Shown: positions 34,970 through 45,388, counted from the stretch's first letter. The stretch is DNA of 64,000 nucleotides from Mantis religiosa (GCA_030765055.1 CM060954.1:107676054-107740053); one strand, 5' to 3'. Made by a program: numbers and translations. The notes: generated by a model from the sequence alone, not told the origin.

Positions 34970-35942
34970 GAAGTACAGTTTGCCACAGCAAAGAAAGTTC
35001 CAGAAGAATGAGGTGCAAGGAGGAGTTACACATTATTTCGATACCCTGCCTGGTAGTTTTATGACATTCGGATTAGTTCAGTTACAGAACATTCAAAAAC
35101 ATTCCGACCCTTCTACTTTTGTGAACAAACTCAATTTTAGTGTACTGAATGAGTAGGGCACATGTTTTTTAACAGTTCTACTCCTATTGTAGCATGCTTT
35201 CTCTGTCACACACATTTGCTGTCCTTGTCACACTGTGTAAGGGTAGCACATTCCTGTCGTGTTGGCAAAGGGTATGTATTCCACCTAAAAATTTAATTCA
35301 GAGATTTATAAAAAATACATATTTCGAGGCCATTAATATTGCTGTGAGTTACATGACCTGGTGCTTAGCAAGAATGAAAGAAATATGTACTATTTCATCT
35401 CCCTCTTTCTCTTTATGCAGTGGCTTCTTATCTTTTCCCCAACTATCTTTGTGAAGCTCCCAACTCTAACCCACAATAATACAGTATAAGCCTCAATTAT
35501 AGGAATAGTAACTCATTTCTTCTTCTTCTTCTACTTCTTTACCTTTGTGTAGTGAAATTAGGATACTACCTCAATGTATTTCACTCTACTTGGTCCTTAC
35601 TATTCTTCTCATTTCTCCCACAGTTTTATCCAGCTTTACACTGTATTCCTGATATAGCTCCCAGGCTCTTGCTCTAGATCTTCCACCTCCTGACCTTACT
35701 TAGTACTGTCTGGTTTCTTATCACGAGATTTATGTTCATACTTACATTTGTGTTGTAGAGAGGATACACAATTCCTCTCAGATATCTCTTTCCATGGCTG
35801 TTATTTTACTTTCATGTTTCTGTAAAAAGTTTCTCTTTCTGCTCTATATAGTAGAATTGGTAATATTACTGTTTTAAAAACCATAATTTTTGTTACAAAA
35901 TATTTCTTTCTCCTACTACTATACTATTGATTTAATAGTAAA
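34970..35942. other. No recognised gene
   Basis: A pyrimidine-rich stretch (35515-35545) is present. 35560-35930 looks like decayed minus-strand LINE sequence similar in style to 41680-42130, but I could not read a motif. Confidence 0.35.
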
Positions 35943-35955
35943 CAGAACCGGTTTA

Positions 35956-36062
35956 AAGTATAAACTTGAAAGAAGTGTAGAGACAGTGAAGTACAACTTA
36001 GCACAAAAGTGAATCAAGAAGATATTGACACACTGCTTCACTCACACTGATTCACTTTTGTG
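35956..36062. mobile_element. 107-bp PLE family 2 micro-copy with TSD
   Basis: The insert matches the outermost part of the PLE at 44912-45700 (AGTATAAACTTGAAAGAAG, AGACAGTGAAG, AAGATATTGACACACTGC) and closes with an inverted ATTCACTTTTGTG. It is flanked by CAGAACCGGTTTA (35943-35955) and CAGAACTGGTTTA (36063-36075), a 13-bp TSD with one mismatch. Confidence 0.85.
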
Positions 36063-36075
36063 CAGAACTGGTTTA

Positions 36076-36856
36076 CTTTGTTTCATATTTCTTGTTCTAT
36101 TTTCCTATCCTGACAAAAATCATAACATGAAGTTGCACCAAACTCACTGTCACTAGAATCAGCCCAGTGCTAACTTACAATCATTTTCACTTTTTACAAA
36201 GACACAGAGTAAGCATGTCAGTCAAATGTTCCTTTACGTCTCTGTTACATGAACAAACTTACACTGCTTGAACTTTTTGATGCACACAGACCATTTACCT
36301 TTTACACAGCTCTGCTTGCTGACTTACATAACAGTGCTGATACTCGCTGGTTAACTTTCAACTAACAACTGAATTGATCTGTACTCCATTCCTTGCATTC
36401 CGATTCACAACTACTCTGCTCTCACTACTACTGAGGCTGGCTTTTGCACTTCCTTTTATACCCTGCTGGTCATGCAAGAAATATTCTATAAGCCAAAATC
36501 TCTTAAGTCAAAGGAATGGAATATTGTCAAAGCTGAATTTTCTAGCTCTACTGAAACTGAATGATCTGGAAAATATCCGGCATGGTAACAATAGACTTGC
36601 CACTTCTGACTTCATGGCATTAGCTAGTGGTTGTCCTTGAATGTTACATTCTTTTGCTACTCCTACTGACAAACAACAAAAATGGTGGAATGTGGGGTGA
36701 TCACACTTAATTCCTTTGTGGCAGGCACTCACTGCCACCATGGCAGTATCAAGTTTCTGTTCCAGGTAGTAATGCATTATCACCATTACATAATATTATA
36801 ACTTCATCTTCCTTTTCTACATGCATTATGTTACATGCATCAATTCCAAGGCTTTT
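36076..36856. other. No recognised gene
   Basis: The minus frame at 36508-36786 (CDHPTFHHFCCLSVGVAKEC and neighbours) is Cys/His-rich but I do not recognise it. It overlaps a plus frame of similar quality. Possibly an old transposable-element fragment. Confidence 0.35.
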
Positions 36857-36873
36857 CTGCCAGCTTCTCCTTT

Positions 36874-37517
36874 CGTTTCTCCTGTCCTTTTGGTTTAGAG
36901 TACCATCTTTTACATCGGAAGATTTTAGAGCTGTATTACCGAGAGCTGTACAAACCTGCTGGCAGGAAGAGTGGTCCACTCTCCACAGCAATAAACTTGG
37001 ATCTGTGAAAGAACTTCCAATTCCCTGGGTTACCTCCTGTTGTTCATCTCGACGTGCGGAGGTGAGTTTGGCTCGGTTGCACATTGGCCACTGCATTTTT
37101 ATGTATATTTTCAACTTAAAAGGGAGCCTGCTCCATTCTGTCCGTTTTGTATTGAAGCATTACTTGTCTGTCATGTGCTGCTAGAGTGTTTTCACCTAGC
37201 ACACCTTAGGACATCTCTGCAGCTGCCGGCCAGCTTTGCAGAAATGCTAGCGGATGACAACAAAGCGGTGGAGAAAGTTTTGAAGTTCTTTTCTAAGTTA
37301 GATTTTAGAATTTAGTGAAAAGAACTTTTCACTCTTTGGCCGTATATTTTTTTTTGTGTGTGTGTGTGTGTGTTTTGTGCACATGTGTTTTATGAGTTTA
37401 TTTACACTAGTATTAAATTTTAGAAATGTTTATATCTGGCTTTTGCCATGAATGATTTTTTTAAAGGGCGCTGATAACTGCTGCAGTTGGGCGCCCTTAT
37501 ACACATAGCATCATCAA
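36874..37517 (+). mobile_element. 5'-truncated non-LTR retrotransposon with 17-bp TSD
   Basis: CTGCCAGCTTCTCCTTT occurs at 36857-36873 and 37518-37534, flanking the insert exactly. The insert encodes the protein tail that follows RNase H in the LINE at 62840-64000 (WVTSCCSSRRAEVSLARLHI, then, after a frameshift near 37110, REPAPFCPFC and HVLLECFHLAHLR). The 3' end has the typical AAGGGCGCTGATAAC...TTGGGCGCCC segment and ends in GCATCATCAA rather than poly(A). These are features of target-primed, non-poly(A) LINEs. Confidence 0.9.
36900..37315 (+). pseudogene. LINE ORF2 C-terminal tail, frameshifted
   Basis: Two overlapping frames (to about 37110, and 37112-37315) together give the C-terminal tail of a LINE polyprotein. 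FRAVLPRAVQTCWQEEWSTL and RRAEVSLARLHIGH come first, then LKREPAPFCPFCIEALLVCH, HVLLEC and KVLKFFSKLDF. It aligns by eye with residues 95-220 of the frame at 63046-63720. The CxxC...H...C pattern is the usual LINE C-terminal zinc-knuckle-like motif. RNase H itself is lost by 5' truncation. Confidence 0.8.
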
Positions 37518-37534
37518 CTGCCAGCTTCTCCTTT

Positions 37535-38100
37535 TGTTCTATTATTGGCATCTGCCATCACTCATTAACATATTACTCGACAGAGCGTTTAGGTGTATTG
37601 ATCTTCAGGTGACTAGCACTGCGATTATCTCTTATCAGGTCTTATCTGGTCAATTAGAAGAGTAAAATATTAGTAAGCTGACGTACAGTAAGTTACGAAA
37701 CACATATAGAGCGATTGAAAGCTCTGAACATACACTGGACTCGCCTGTATGTGCGATAAGCTGTGGTAACCATCTCTGTGTTGCAAATTTTTTCCGATAT
37801 TCCTTCTCGCTTTGGTATGTAGTACATAATTCAGTGACTGTGCCCAACCTGGTCTTAAATTTCTATATTCAACTACTGAGCTTGCTGTTCTTTTTTAAAA
37901 AAATTTCCATGTCTTGTCGATCGTAATTATAAATAGTAACGGACTGAGTTTGTTGCCCAGCTTAACAAGGGGCCTGTTCAATATCTATCCATGTTAGAAA
38001 TGAAGGCCAATTTTATATATCCCAGTATTCTGCCGTTTTTAAATCTATCCACAAAATAGGAATTGCCCACCTCTGCAAAATATATCTTGATCTTGATGAC
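37535..38100. other. No recognised gene
   Basis: Nothing with family signature on either strand. Confidence 0.45.
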
Positions 38101-38442
38101 TTCATTTGTTCTAAATTTTGTTCATAAGAGCCATTTTTTCATGTTTGGGGACAAGAAGAAATTGACAAGTTGGGCAAATATGGAGGGTGCGGCAGAAATT
38201 AATAATGCAATTAATGAGTTTGGCACCAACAACATGCGAAGAATGTGCTTGTGCATTGTCCTTGTGGCACAGCACTTTCTTCTTTGCTAAATGGAGCCAT
38301 GCCTTCTTCAACTTCTTGTTGAATTGCGTTAATAACTCACTGTAACATTTTCCATTAATTGCTCTTCGTCTTTCCAAGAAGTCAATGGGATGGTCTTTGG
38401 CTTCTTTATAGCATATTTACTGCAAACAACTCATTAATTATA

Positions 38443-39780
38443 TACGAGGGCTATCCAGACAGTAGATTACGTTTTGGAATAAAAAGTAAACAAAGTATAG
38501 GAAACAAATTTTATTATATACAGATGAAAGCCACACTCAAATACTACTTTTCGACATAGTCACCATTCAAATTAAGGCACTTATCGTAGCGATGTACGAG
38601 CTTGGAAATTCCTTCGTCGAAAAATTCGGCCGCCTGCACCTTCAACCACTTCGTTACCTCTTCTTGCAGCTGTGCGTCGTCATCAAAACGCTGCATAGCC
38701 AGCCACTTCTTCATTGCTCGGAATAGGTGGAAGTCACTCAGTGCCAGGTCGGGACTGTACGGCGAATGAGGAAACAACTCCCACTTAAAAGATTCAAGAA
38801 CTTCACGAGTGACATTTGCCGTGTGGGGCCGGGCGTTGTCGTGAATCAACAAGATCTTAGAGCTCAACATTCCTCTGCGCTTGTTTTGAATGGCTCTTCT
38901 GAGTTTTTGGAGAGTTTGGCAATACCTTTGAGAGTTTATTGTAGTGCCTCTTTCCAGGAAGTCCACCAAAATCACACCTTTTCTGTCCCAAAAAACAGTC
39001 GCCATCATCTTCCTTGCCGACATTGTTTGCATGCATTTCTTGGGTTTTTGGGGAGAACTTGTGTGCCCCCACTGCATTGATTGCAATTTCGTTTCACAGT
39101 TCACGTGTTTCACCCATGTTTCGTCACCAGTAACGATGCGATCGAGTAAAGAGTCACCATCCTTATGGTAAACGTCCAAAAAGTTCAACGCTGCAGCCAT
39201 TCGCTGATTTTTGTGGTCCTCTGTCAAGATTTTTGGAATCCATCTTGCACAAAACTTGTGGTAACCAAGCTTTTCGCTGATGATTTCGTGCAACAAACTT
39301 CGCGAAATTTGTGGAAAACTCAAAGAAAGTTCCGTTATTGTGAACCTTCGATTTTCACGGACTTAAGCATCGACTTTTTCGACAAGTTCGGCAGTCACTA
39401 TGCTGGGTCTCCCACTTCGATCTTCGTCGTGAACATTGGTTCGGCCATTTTTAAATCTGATGACCCACTGACGCACTCCACCTTCAGTGATAATGTTGTC
39501 CCCATACACTTCACAAAGCCGCCGATAGATTTCTATCGGTTTACAGTTTTTGCAGTCAGAAACCTTATTACTGCACGCACCTCGCAGCTCGCGGGATTTT
39601 CAATTAACGCAGACATTTCAAACCGTCACAGTATCTGAACGGAGCACAGCACGAACCTCTCACTAGCACGGCTAGATGCCGACTGAGCTGCGCAATGCTC
39701 TGACCCCAAGATGGCCGCGCTAGCCCCGCCCCTAGCGGAAACAGACGAAAACGTAATCTACTTTCTGGATAGCCCTCGTA
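38443..39780 (-). mobile_element. Near-complete mariner element with TIRs and TA duplication
   Basis: Termini are CGAGGGCTATCCAGACAGTA (38445 onward) and TACTTTCTGGATAGCCCTCG (to 39778); they are inverted repeats of about 30 bp with one or two mismatches. Both are flanked by the TA target dinucleotide (38443-38444, 39779-39780). The body is 1334 bp, a normal mariner length. It lies within the terminal bases of the PLE at 39781-40866: removing it with one TA gives ATATAGAATAAAAAG, identical to the inverse of the end of PLE copy 1 at 1805-1819. Confidence 0.95.
38544..39616 (-). pseudogene. mariner transposase, one frameshift and one stop from intact
   Basis: Starts at ATG 39616-39614 (SALIENPASCEVRAVIRFLT, helix-turn-helix N-terminus). 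It shifts frame near 39545, continues EIYRRLCEVYGD...GGVRQWVIRFKNGRTNVHDE, meets TAA at 39365-39363, and is then open for 259 codons to the stop at 38544. Catalytic blocks: GDETWVKHV, IHDNARPHTAN and SPDLALSDFHLF, with exactly 34 residues between the last two Asp (D34D, the mariner signature). The C-terminus is NLNGDYVEK. About 357 codons in total, normal for the family. With one frameshift and one stop it is inactive but young. The first 259-codon frame alone lacks the DNA-binding part. Plus-strand frames here are shadows. Confidence 0.92.
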
Positions 39781-39886
39781 GAATAAAAAGAAGTATTTCA
39801 GAAAGTGGAGTGCCATTGTTACTAAAATTAGGCAAGTGAGTCAACCTTGTATATACTTTTCTCCACTTACAAGTTTTTTATGAAGA

Positions 39887-40350
39887 CTAGTTTCTGGGGA
39901 CTTCTCCCCTATCGTCAGTTCTGTGGTTGACTGATGATGCATCCGGTGTCTGCATCTGGCTTGGTGTCGTGCTGCCATCTAATGTCCTGGTAAGTTTGAT
40001 GACGTCATCTACCGCGGGAATTTCAAAATTCATCAAGAGGTCCTGTTTTTTCGTAATAAATATGTTTTCCCAAACCTGTAGTTCCAGAGGTTTCTTTGCC
40101 TGTTTGATCAGTTCTATTTCTTGTTTTATGTTGTGATTCTCAGACCAAAAGTGATGTGCTACTGCCGACTTGTCCATTTGTTTGAATTTAATATTTCTGA
40201 AGTGTTCTTTCATTCTTGTTCCTAGATTCCTTTTGGTCTTACCAATGCATATCTTGTCACAATCCTGGCAACTCATTTGGTAAATGCCTGATAATTGAGT
40301 TTTCGGTGTGCTATTTTTTAGAGGGTGGTTTAGTAAGTTGTGGATGTTGT
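39887..40350 (-). CDS. PLE GIY-YIG nuclease fragment (left arm)
   Basis: An open frame reading NLLNHPLKNS, TQLSGIYQMSCQDCDKICIG (the YIG Tyr is Cys here), LGTRMKEHFRNIKFKQMDKS, AHHFWSENHN, WENIFITKKQDLLMNFEIP, ending REGVPRN-like. It is the C-terminal half of the protein seen at 636-1748. Without the RT it cannot retrotranspose. The frame runs artificially to 40471 across the palindrome centre; I stop it at the junction. Confidence 0.8.
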
Positions 40351-40351
40351 T

Positions 40352-40755
40352 ACTAAACCACCCTCTAAAAAAATAGCACACCGAAAACTCAACTATCAGG
40401 CATTTACCAAATGAGTTGCCAGGATTGTGACAAGATATACATTGGTAAGACCAAAAGGAATCTAGGAACAAGAATGAAAGAACACTTCAGAAATATTAAA
40501 TTCAAACAAATGGACAAGTCGGCCGTAGCACATCACTTTTGGTCTGAGAATCACAACATAAAACAAGAAATAGAACTGATCAAACAGGCAAAGAAACCTC
40601 TGGAACTACAGATTTGGGAAAACATATTTATTATGAAAAAGCAGGACCTCTTGATGAATTTTGAAATTCCCGCGGTAGATGACGTCATCAAACTTACCAG
40701 GACATTAGATGGCAGCACGACACCAAGCCAGATGCAGACACCGGATGCATCATGA
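40352..40755 (+). CDS. PLE GIY-YIG nuclease fragment (right arm)
   Basis: The same nuclease in the opposite direction: MSCQDCDKIYIGKTKRNLGT from 40411, HHFWSENHNIKQE, WENIFIMKKQDLLMNFEIP, then TGA at 40753-40755, earlier than in copy 1. GIY upstream of 40411 is disturbed by a one-base change (an extra A in the AAAAAAA run and TCAACTATCAGG). The YIG motif is intact in this arm, unlike the left arm. Confidence 0.8.
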
Positions 40756-41203
40756 GTCAACCACAGAACTGATGATAGGGGAGAAGTCCCCAGAAACTAG
40801 TCTTCATAAAAAACTTGTAAGTGGAGAAAAGTATATACAAGGTTGACTCACTTGCCTAATTTTAGTAACTCATTAATTGTTGCTTGATTTCTGGAATATA
40901 ATGATAAATCCAGGTCTCATTGATGATCACAACTCAATGCAAGAAGTCCTTCAGATTTCACTTAAATAGTTTCAAACACAGTTTTGAAGTTGAAAGTTGC
41001 ACCTCCCTGTATCCAATGTGAGTAAATATGGTATCCATCAGCTTAACATTTTAATTTCTAACTTACACAAAATACAAATTGCCAAAACTTTTAATACATA
41101 TATGGCTTCTGTCGCTTTACAAAATTTTGTTTCATGATCAGTAAGAATCATATTGTGGACTTTTTCACTTTCTTGGTAATCACATGTGCCAGGCATACTG
41201 GGC

Positions 41204-41270
<67 letters not shown>
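41204..41270. repeat. (CAA)n microsatellite
   Basis: About 67 bp of uninterrupted ACA/CAA repeat, ending at a GAACAAG variant. Confidence 0.97.
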
Positions 41271-41779
41271 GAACAAGATGTTAAGTCAAGTTTAAAGTCA
41301 CTAAACTAAATGTTGTCATAGATGGTGGAAGGTCCAGATAAGCAGCATCCAAGTTTGCTCTTACCTCCTCATAAGTTCTCCCATTCAAAAGTAAAAAGTG
41401 AATCATTAAACTATACTGCACTTTTTCTATTTTTTTTAAAAAACACATAGAACAGCTAACTGAAATCCAAACTAATCTATTTTAAGTAATAAATTTGTTT
41501 TGGTGACATGTAACAAATAACAGCAATGATGGTAATACCAACTTGCCTTAGCAACACTACTATTTTGAAAAGTGGGTACTAGAATTGAATTTATTTATAC
41601 AACTCGCTATTAACAATATTTTTATCTATAATACATATTTCTTATTCTGGTTGTATAAACTTTGGATGCTGTTTTCTTTTTTAACCTTGCTAGCTCAAAC
41701 TGCTTGGCTCCCACACCTTCTAGCATTGCTGAGTAGCATAGTAACCCTTCTATCATCTACTATAGTTTGTTATCTGTTT

Positions 41780-42410
41780 CCCCTTGTTATCTAAGCATAT
41801 TTTCTTTTTCACTCTCTACTTTTCTCATCCAATTCTCTCTAGCTTTTCAAAATAGGTTCCCTATATTTCTATTTCTACTTTCATTTTTCCCTGTAACCAT
41901 TTTTATGGCTATCAGCTCACTTTGCATTTTTTCCAATTTCTTCCCCCATACTTTCTGTCTCCATGCTCCTAGCTCTTTACACTTTATCAGAATATGAACT
42001 GCACTTACTGTTTTTCCACATAATTTGCATATTTCTACGCTGCTACTTCTTAGTCCCCTTATGAACATTGATGAAACATGGGTACTTATTGAACTGCCCT
42101 CGTATTTATCCAAAAAGTTTCTAGTTTTCATCTAGTCTTACTATTTCTTTCAGTTCATGGTATACTGTCTTTATCATCTTAATAAGATTAGTAGAGACTC
42201 TTATTCTTTAAAGCTTTCCATAGTTCTTCTTTAGGTATTGAATCAAATACTGCATTTACATCTAGAAATCCAAGGTGTACACTCGTTCTTCCATCTAGTG
42301 CCTTCTCTATTAACATTCCTAGAGAAATATAGACCTGGGTTTGGTCGCCTACTCAGAATGCTGCTTTTTCTTTCAGCAAATCTTGTTCCTCTACTCTTAG
42401 TTTGTTTCCC
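41780..42410 (-). pseudogene. Non-LTR retrotransposon RT and C-terminal fragment
   Basis: The minus strand from 42360 reads LGMLIEKALDGRTSVHLGFL, DVNAVFDSIPKEELWKAL: RT motif A with catalytic Asp (FLDVxxAFD). Then comes a gap where motifs B and C (YADD) are deleted. 42131-41847 follows with EICKLCGKTVSAVHILIKCKEL, the C-terminal CxxC...H...C knuckle, and ends near NRNIGNLF. It resembles the plus-strand LINE at 45960-48690 (CEFCGDEESTVHYPIECKEL) and is probably the same lineage. A C-tract lies at 42409-42423. Confidence 0.8.
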
Positions 42411-43005
42411 CCCCCCCCCCCCCAAGTGTTCTAGTATATAGAGCACTATGAGTATTATAAAATAGTGGTACATTACATCACTTTAATGAGATAAATAATG
42501 TTTTGTTCTATTGTTCTCATTTATACCTTGGGGCTCAGAAGTTGTGTGTTGACAACAGATTTCTTCAATGACAAAGATTAGGGTTACATATTCCTGGAAC
42601 AGCTCTGAACTTTAAAACATATCCACACCTACAGTTGCTTCTAATAACACTTTCAGAACATTTTACAGGTATTCCCTGTATCCTAAGCTGCAAATGGATG
42701 ATCAGTTAAGAACTTACAAGATGACAACATGTGAGGTTGAAGAGCTTCTGGTGGCTGTCAAAATTCTGCATTGTCCAGTTCAATCTTAAGTAATTGTCAT
42801 TTTCCTTTAGGATTTTCCTTAGTCCTTATGATAAAAGATACCTTTAGAACCTTATTGCCCAAATCAGTGGCATATTCATTTCATTAAACAACTTATTCAA
42901 ATGCTCATTCTCAACCAAAATATATAAACGAAATATATCAACCATAAGCAAATAAATATGCAAGAAACTAATGCCACATAATTATATTTTAGTTTATATA
43001 TTTAC

Positions 43006-43125
43006 CATTGGGGGAACTAATGCCAAATTGATATACTGCAACAAAGTCAACCATTTCCAATTAGCTTTCAGTATGGGCCAGTATGCTCGCAGTAAATTCT
43101 TCACGGCATCTTGATGAGAATGCCC
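43006..43125 (-). CDS. PXMP2: PXMP2-like, exon 4
   Basis: An acceptor TTTTAG precedes 43125 and a donor GTAAATA follows 43006. The exon has 40 codons and starts in phase 0. It encodes GHSHQDAVKNLL...YWPILKANWKWLTLLQYINL and ends in VPPM. This holds the Mpv17/PMP22 family signature: W-P, N-W-K-x-W, then Q-x-I-N and V-P, leading into the last membrane helix. The final exon (about 25-30 residues after VPP) should lie to the left. I could not find it down to 41 kb, so it may be beyond the nested elements. Confidence 0.85.
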
Positions 43126-43200
43126 CTAAAATATTGAATACAAATTAAAAACATTAAAACACAAAATGCACAAACTACCAGAGTAATTTTTATTTAATAG

Positions 43201-43450
43201 TGTCGCGAGGCATTTTTAGATGGTGGGCCACGGCCGGTGTGTGCAAAAGAGACAGATAGTGCCATAGCTGGTGCATAAGCGAGTGTTGGACTCTTGCCAA
43301 AAGAGAGAAAGAAAGAGATGGATAGATATCTGGAAGTTTCTTCTTATCGGCAAGCATACAACACTTGCCTATGCACCAGCTATGGCACTATCTGTCTCTT
43401 TCACATGCACCGGCCTCGGCCTGCCGCATAACAATGCCTCGCAACAATAG
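43201..43450. mobile_element. Fold-back (MITE-like) element with about 85-bp TIRs
   Basis: It begins TGTCGCGAGGCA and ends TGCCTCGCAACA. The arms are complementary over some 85 bases, including GAGACAGATAGTGCCATAGC and GGTGCATA(A/G)GC(G/A)AGTGTTG. The loop is about 75 bases. A short duplication such as ATAG may flank it (43196-43200 and 43451-43454). It lies in the PXMP2-like intron between exons 3 and 4. No coding capacity. Confidence 0.85.
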
Positions 43451-44022
43451 TTACTGCTATACAGCTTTTATAACTTAAACATGGCAAAAATTAATATTCT
43501 TTACTTAGAAGGTACAGTTTGTTTTGATATGCATTTGCTTCATCCTTTAAACTTTTCTGTTTTTATTGCATAAATGTCATTTTAAAACATTGATACTGGA
43601 TTAAATTTATACAAATCTGAATTTTATAAGTTCTGCACATATTATTTTACAAGCACAAGTAATGTCAGTATTTAAAACATATTCTGAATGTCCATCTTCA
43701 TAGTGTGGGATGAATGGTTCCTATTCTGGGTGGGCGTAACTTCAAATCTTATCTTGAATGGATTGTCGTGATAAGAATTTTCCAGTGAACATAGAAATAT
43801 TTTGCTCAAGTTATGATACAATTTTTAGCATTGTGGAATGGAAACTCATGATCAAAAGTGTTTCTATGACTCTGATGCCTCCAACTAATGTGTCTAAAAC
43901 ATTTTGCACACCATAGAGCTTTTCTTACATCTACCTGTGCATTATACATATAGCCACAATAATGAAAACTGTTTGGCATTTTTTTCACATAAACACAGCA
44001 TTATTTTAAAAATATAACTCAC

Positions 44023-44185
44023 CTCAAATCGTGCCAGCATGTACAATGTCAACATTTGATACAATGGAGTGTAGATAAGTCTTTCTATAATCAACTGTTT
44101 TATAACACGCAGAGTAGCTTTATGTGGAATAAAATGATCTAGTCCATTATAAAAATAGTGTGGTACAGTTCCTCCAAACAAAAGC
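44023..44185 (-). CDS. PXMP2: PXMP2-like, exon 3
   Basis: Acceptor TTCAG precedes 44185 and donor GTGAGT follows 44023. With the two bases carried from exon 2 it gives 54 codons ending in phase 0. The sequence begins LLFGGTVPHYFYNGLDHFIP and continues LRVIKQLIIERLIYTPL, ending LARFE. This is the conserved core of the family: G-P/T-x-x-H-x-F/W-Y, then D-Q/R-L-x-x-x-P, spanning membrane helices 2 and 3. PXMP2 of vertebrates has the same arrangement (GPLSHFFY...LLLDRLVFAP...). Upstream and downstream parts of the larger frame are intronic. Confidence 0.9.
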
Positions 44186-44285
44186 CTGAACAAAAACAAA
44201 GAGAACAAGGACCAATGTTTAAACAATGGCTTTGACTCCTATTATGAATATACTTGTTTCATGTAATTGGCTAGTAAATACTTAC

Positions 44286-44381
44286 CCATATAAACCAAAA
44301 GCTATTAGGCTATCTTGGTTGATTACTTTGTTTCCCACCATGTATTGGGAAGCTAAGTTTCCAAGTGTGGCAATAACACAA
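44286..44381 (-). CDS. PXMP2: PXMP2-like, exon 2
   Basis: The acceptor TTTCAG precedes 44381 and donor GTAAGT follows 44286. It joins exon 1 in frame (AG + T) and encodes SCVIATLGNLASQYMVG then NKVINQDSLIAFGLYG. This is the end of helix 1 and the start of helix 2, with the family's G-x-L-A-Q/S pattern and the R-x-x-x-Y/F-G-like 'AFGLYG' start of the next helix. Confidence 0.9.
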
Positions 44382-45026
44382 CTGAAACAAAAATGAGTGA
44401 AGACAGAAATTGTTCTTTTAGTGTGTAGGCTAAAAATGGAGAGTTGAATCAGACTTGAAGAATTCAATGCCATAGCGTTCACTACAAATCTTTAGCTTCA
44501 TGACAAAGTTTTAACACTGAACTCACTAAAAGTGACTTAGGGTGGACTCAAGGGGCCTCAAAACATGTATTTCTGATGAAATCTTGGTATTATATTTTTG
44601 AGGAAAGAAAATTAACACACTATGGGACAAGTTGAGAAAGAATATGGAAAATTGAATAAAAAGCTTAAGAGGACAGTTTGGAGTGTGAATTCATACCAGT
44701 GGCTCTTATTCATACAACCAAGAGTTAAGGAATGGTACAGCCAAGATTTTGTTGTGCTGGACTTCTAAAAGTACTGTATATATTTATAAATTTATATCAA
44801 ATGTACTTGTAATGTACATACGTATTTACAAATACATATTTAAGGAGCTCATTCAGTTGAATTGAAACCTCTCACTTTTCTGTCCTCAATGTAAAGAACA
44901 CACTTACCCTTCAAAGTATAAACTTGGAAGAAGCGTAGGGACAGTGAAGCACAAATTAGTACAAAAGTGAATCGAGAAGATATTGACACATTGCTTCACT
45001 CACACTGTTTATTCACAGGACATGTT

Positions 45027-45388
45027 TCAAGAGCTCTTGCTCCTATCATCAGCTGATACTCGACTAGTGCAAGTTGTAGTGGTTTCCTCTTTCTCCGTTT
45101 TGTCAATAGATGGCATGATGTACTTGTCAAAGATGTCCGGTGGTGGAGTTTCAAAATTCATGACTCTATGACGATTTTTGTTGATGAAAATTTTTTCCCA
45201 TACGGAAAGGTCTATGGGGTGATTAACATATTTTATTAGAGATGTTTCCAAGTTGATGTCATGTCTAGTATTCAAGAAATGAAAAGCCACTGCTGATTTT
45301 TCTGTTTCACCATTTTTAATGTTTCTTAGATGTTCTTTAGTTCTGATGTTAATATTTCTTTTTGTTTTTCCTATATAAATTTTAGAAT
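45027..45388 (-). CDS. PLE family 2 nuclease fragment (left arm)
   Basis: Beyond the first Met (45290) the frame upstream reads IYIGKTKRNINIRTKEHLRN (about 45380-45320), the YIG half of the GIY-YIG nuclease, then AVAFHFLNTRHDINLET. The tail is SLIKYVNHPIDLSVWEKIFI with NKNRHRVMNFETPPPDIFDK and a Ser-rich end. The conserved W-E-K-I-F holds the probable catalytic Glu. No RT remains. Confidence 0.8.

Larger units (their letters stand above)
39781..40866. mobile_element. PLE copy 2, palindromic (two inverted partial copies), TSD
   Basis: The left half (39781-40349) carries the element on the minus strand and the right half (40350-40866) on the plus strand, meeting at TAAACCACCCTCT around 40350. 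The TSD AACTCATTAATT is at 38428-38439 (left of the nested mariner) and 40867-40878. Sequence is nearly identical to copy 1 at 577-1819. Such head-to-head inverted partial copies are known for Penelope elements. Confidence 0.92.
38110..41010 (-). pseudogene. Decayed mariner transposase (fossil B), split by a PLE
   Basis: Minus strand, right part (about 41010-40867): CLKLFK.NLKDFLH then NETWIYHYIPEIKQQ, where the first catalytic Asp has become Asn. The left part (38427 down to 38110) reads IPIDFL-type sequence (DHPIDFLERRRAINGKCYSE), LLTQFNKKLKKAWLHLAKKK, VLCHKDNAQAHSS (second catalytic Asp) and a degraded C-terminus. The two parts are separated by a PLE whose TSD is at 38428-38439 and 40867-40878. 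Multiple stops, frameshifts and a deletion of about 20 codons make it inactive. Confidence 0.8.

Noticed and set aside
39165..39638. 157-residue plus-strand frame
   Set aside because: Antisense shadow of the mariner transposase N-terminus, whose motifs read on the minus strand.
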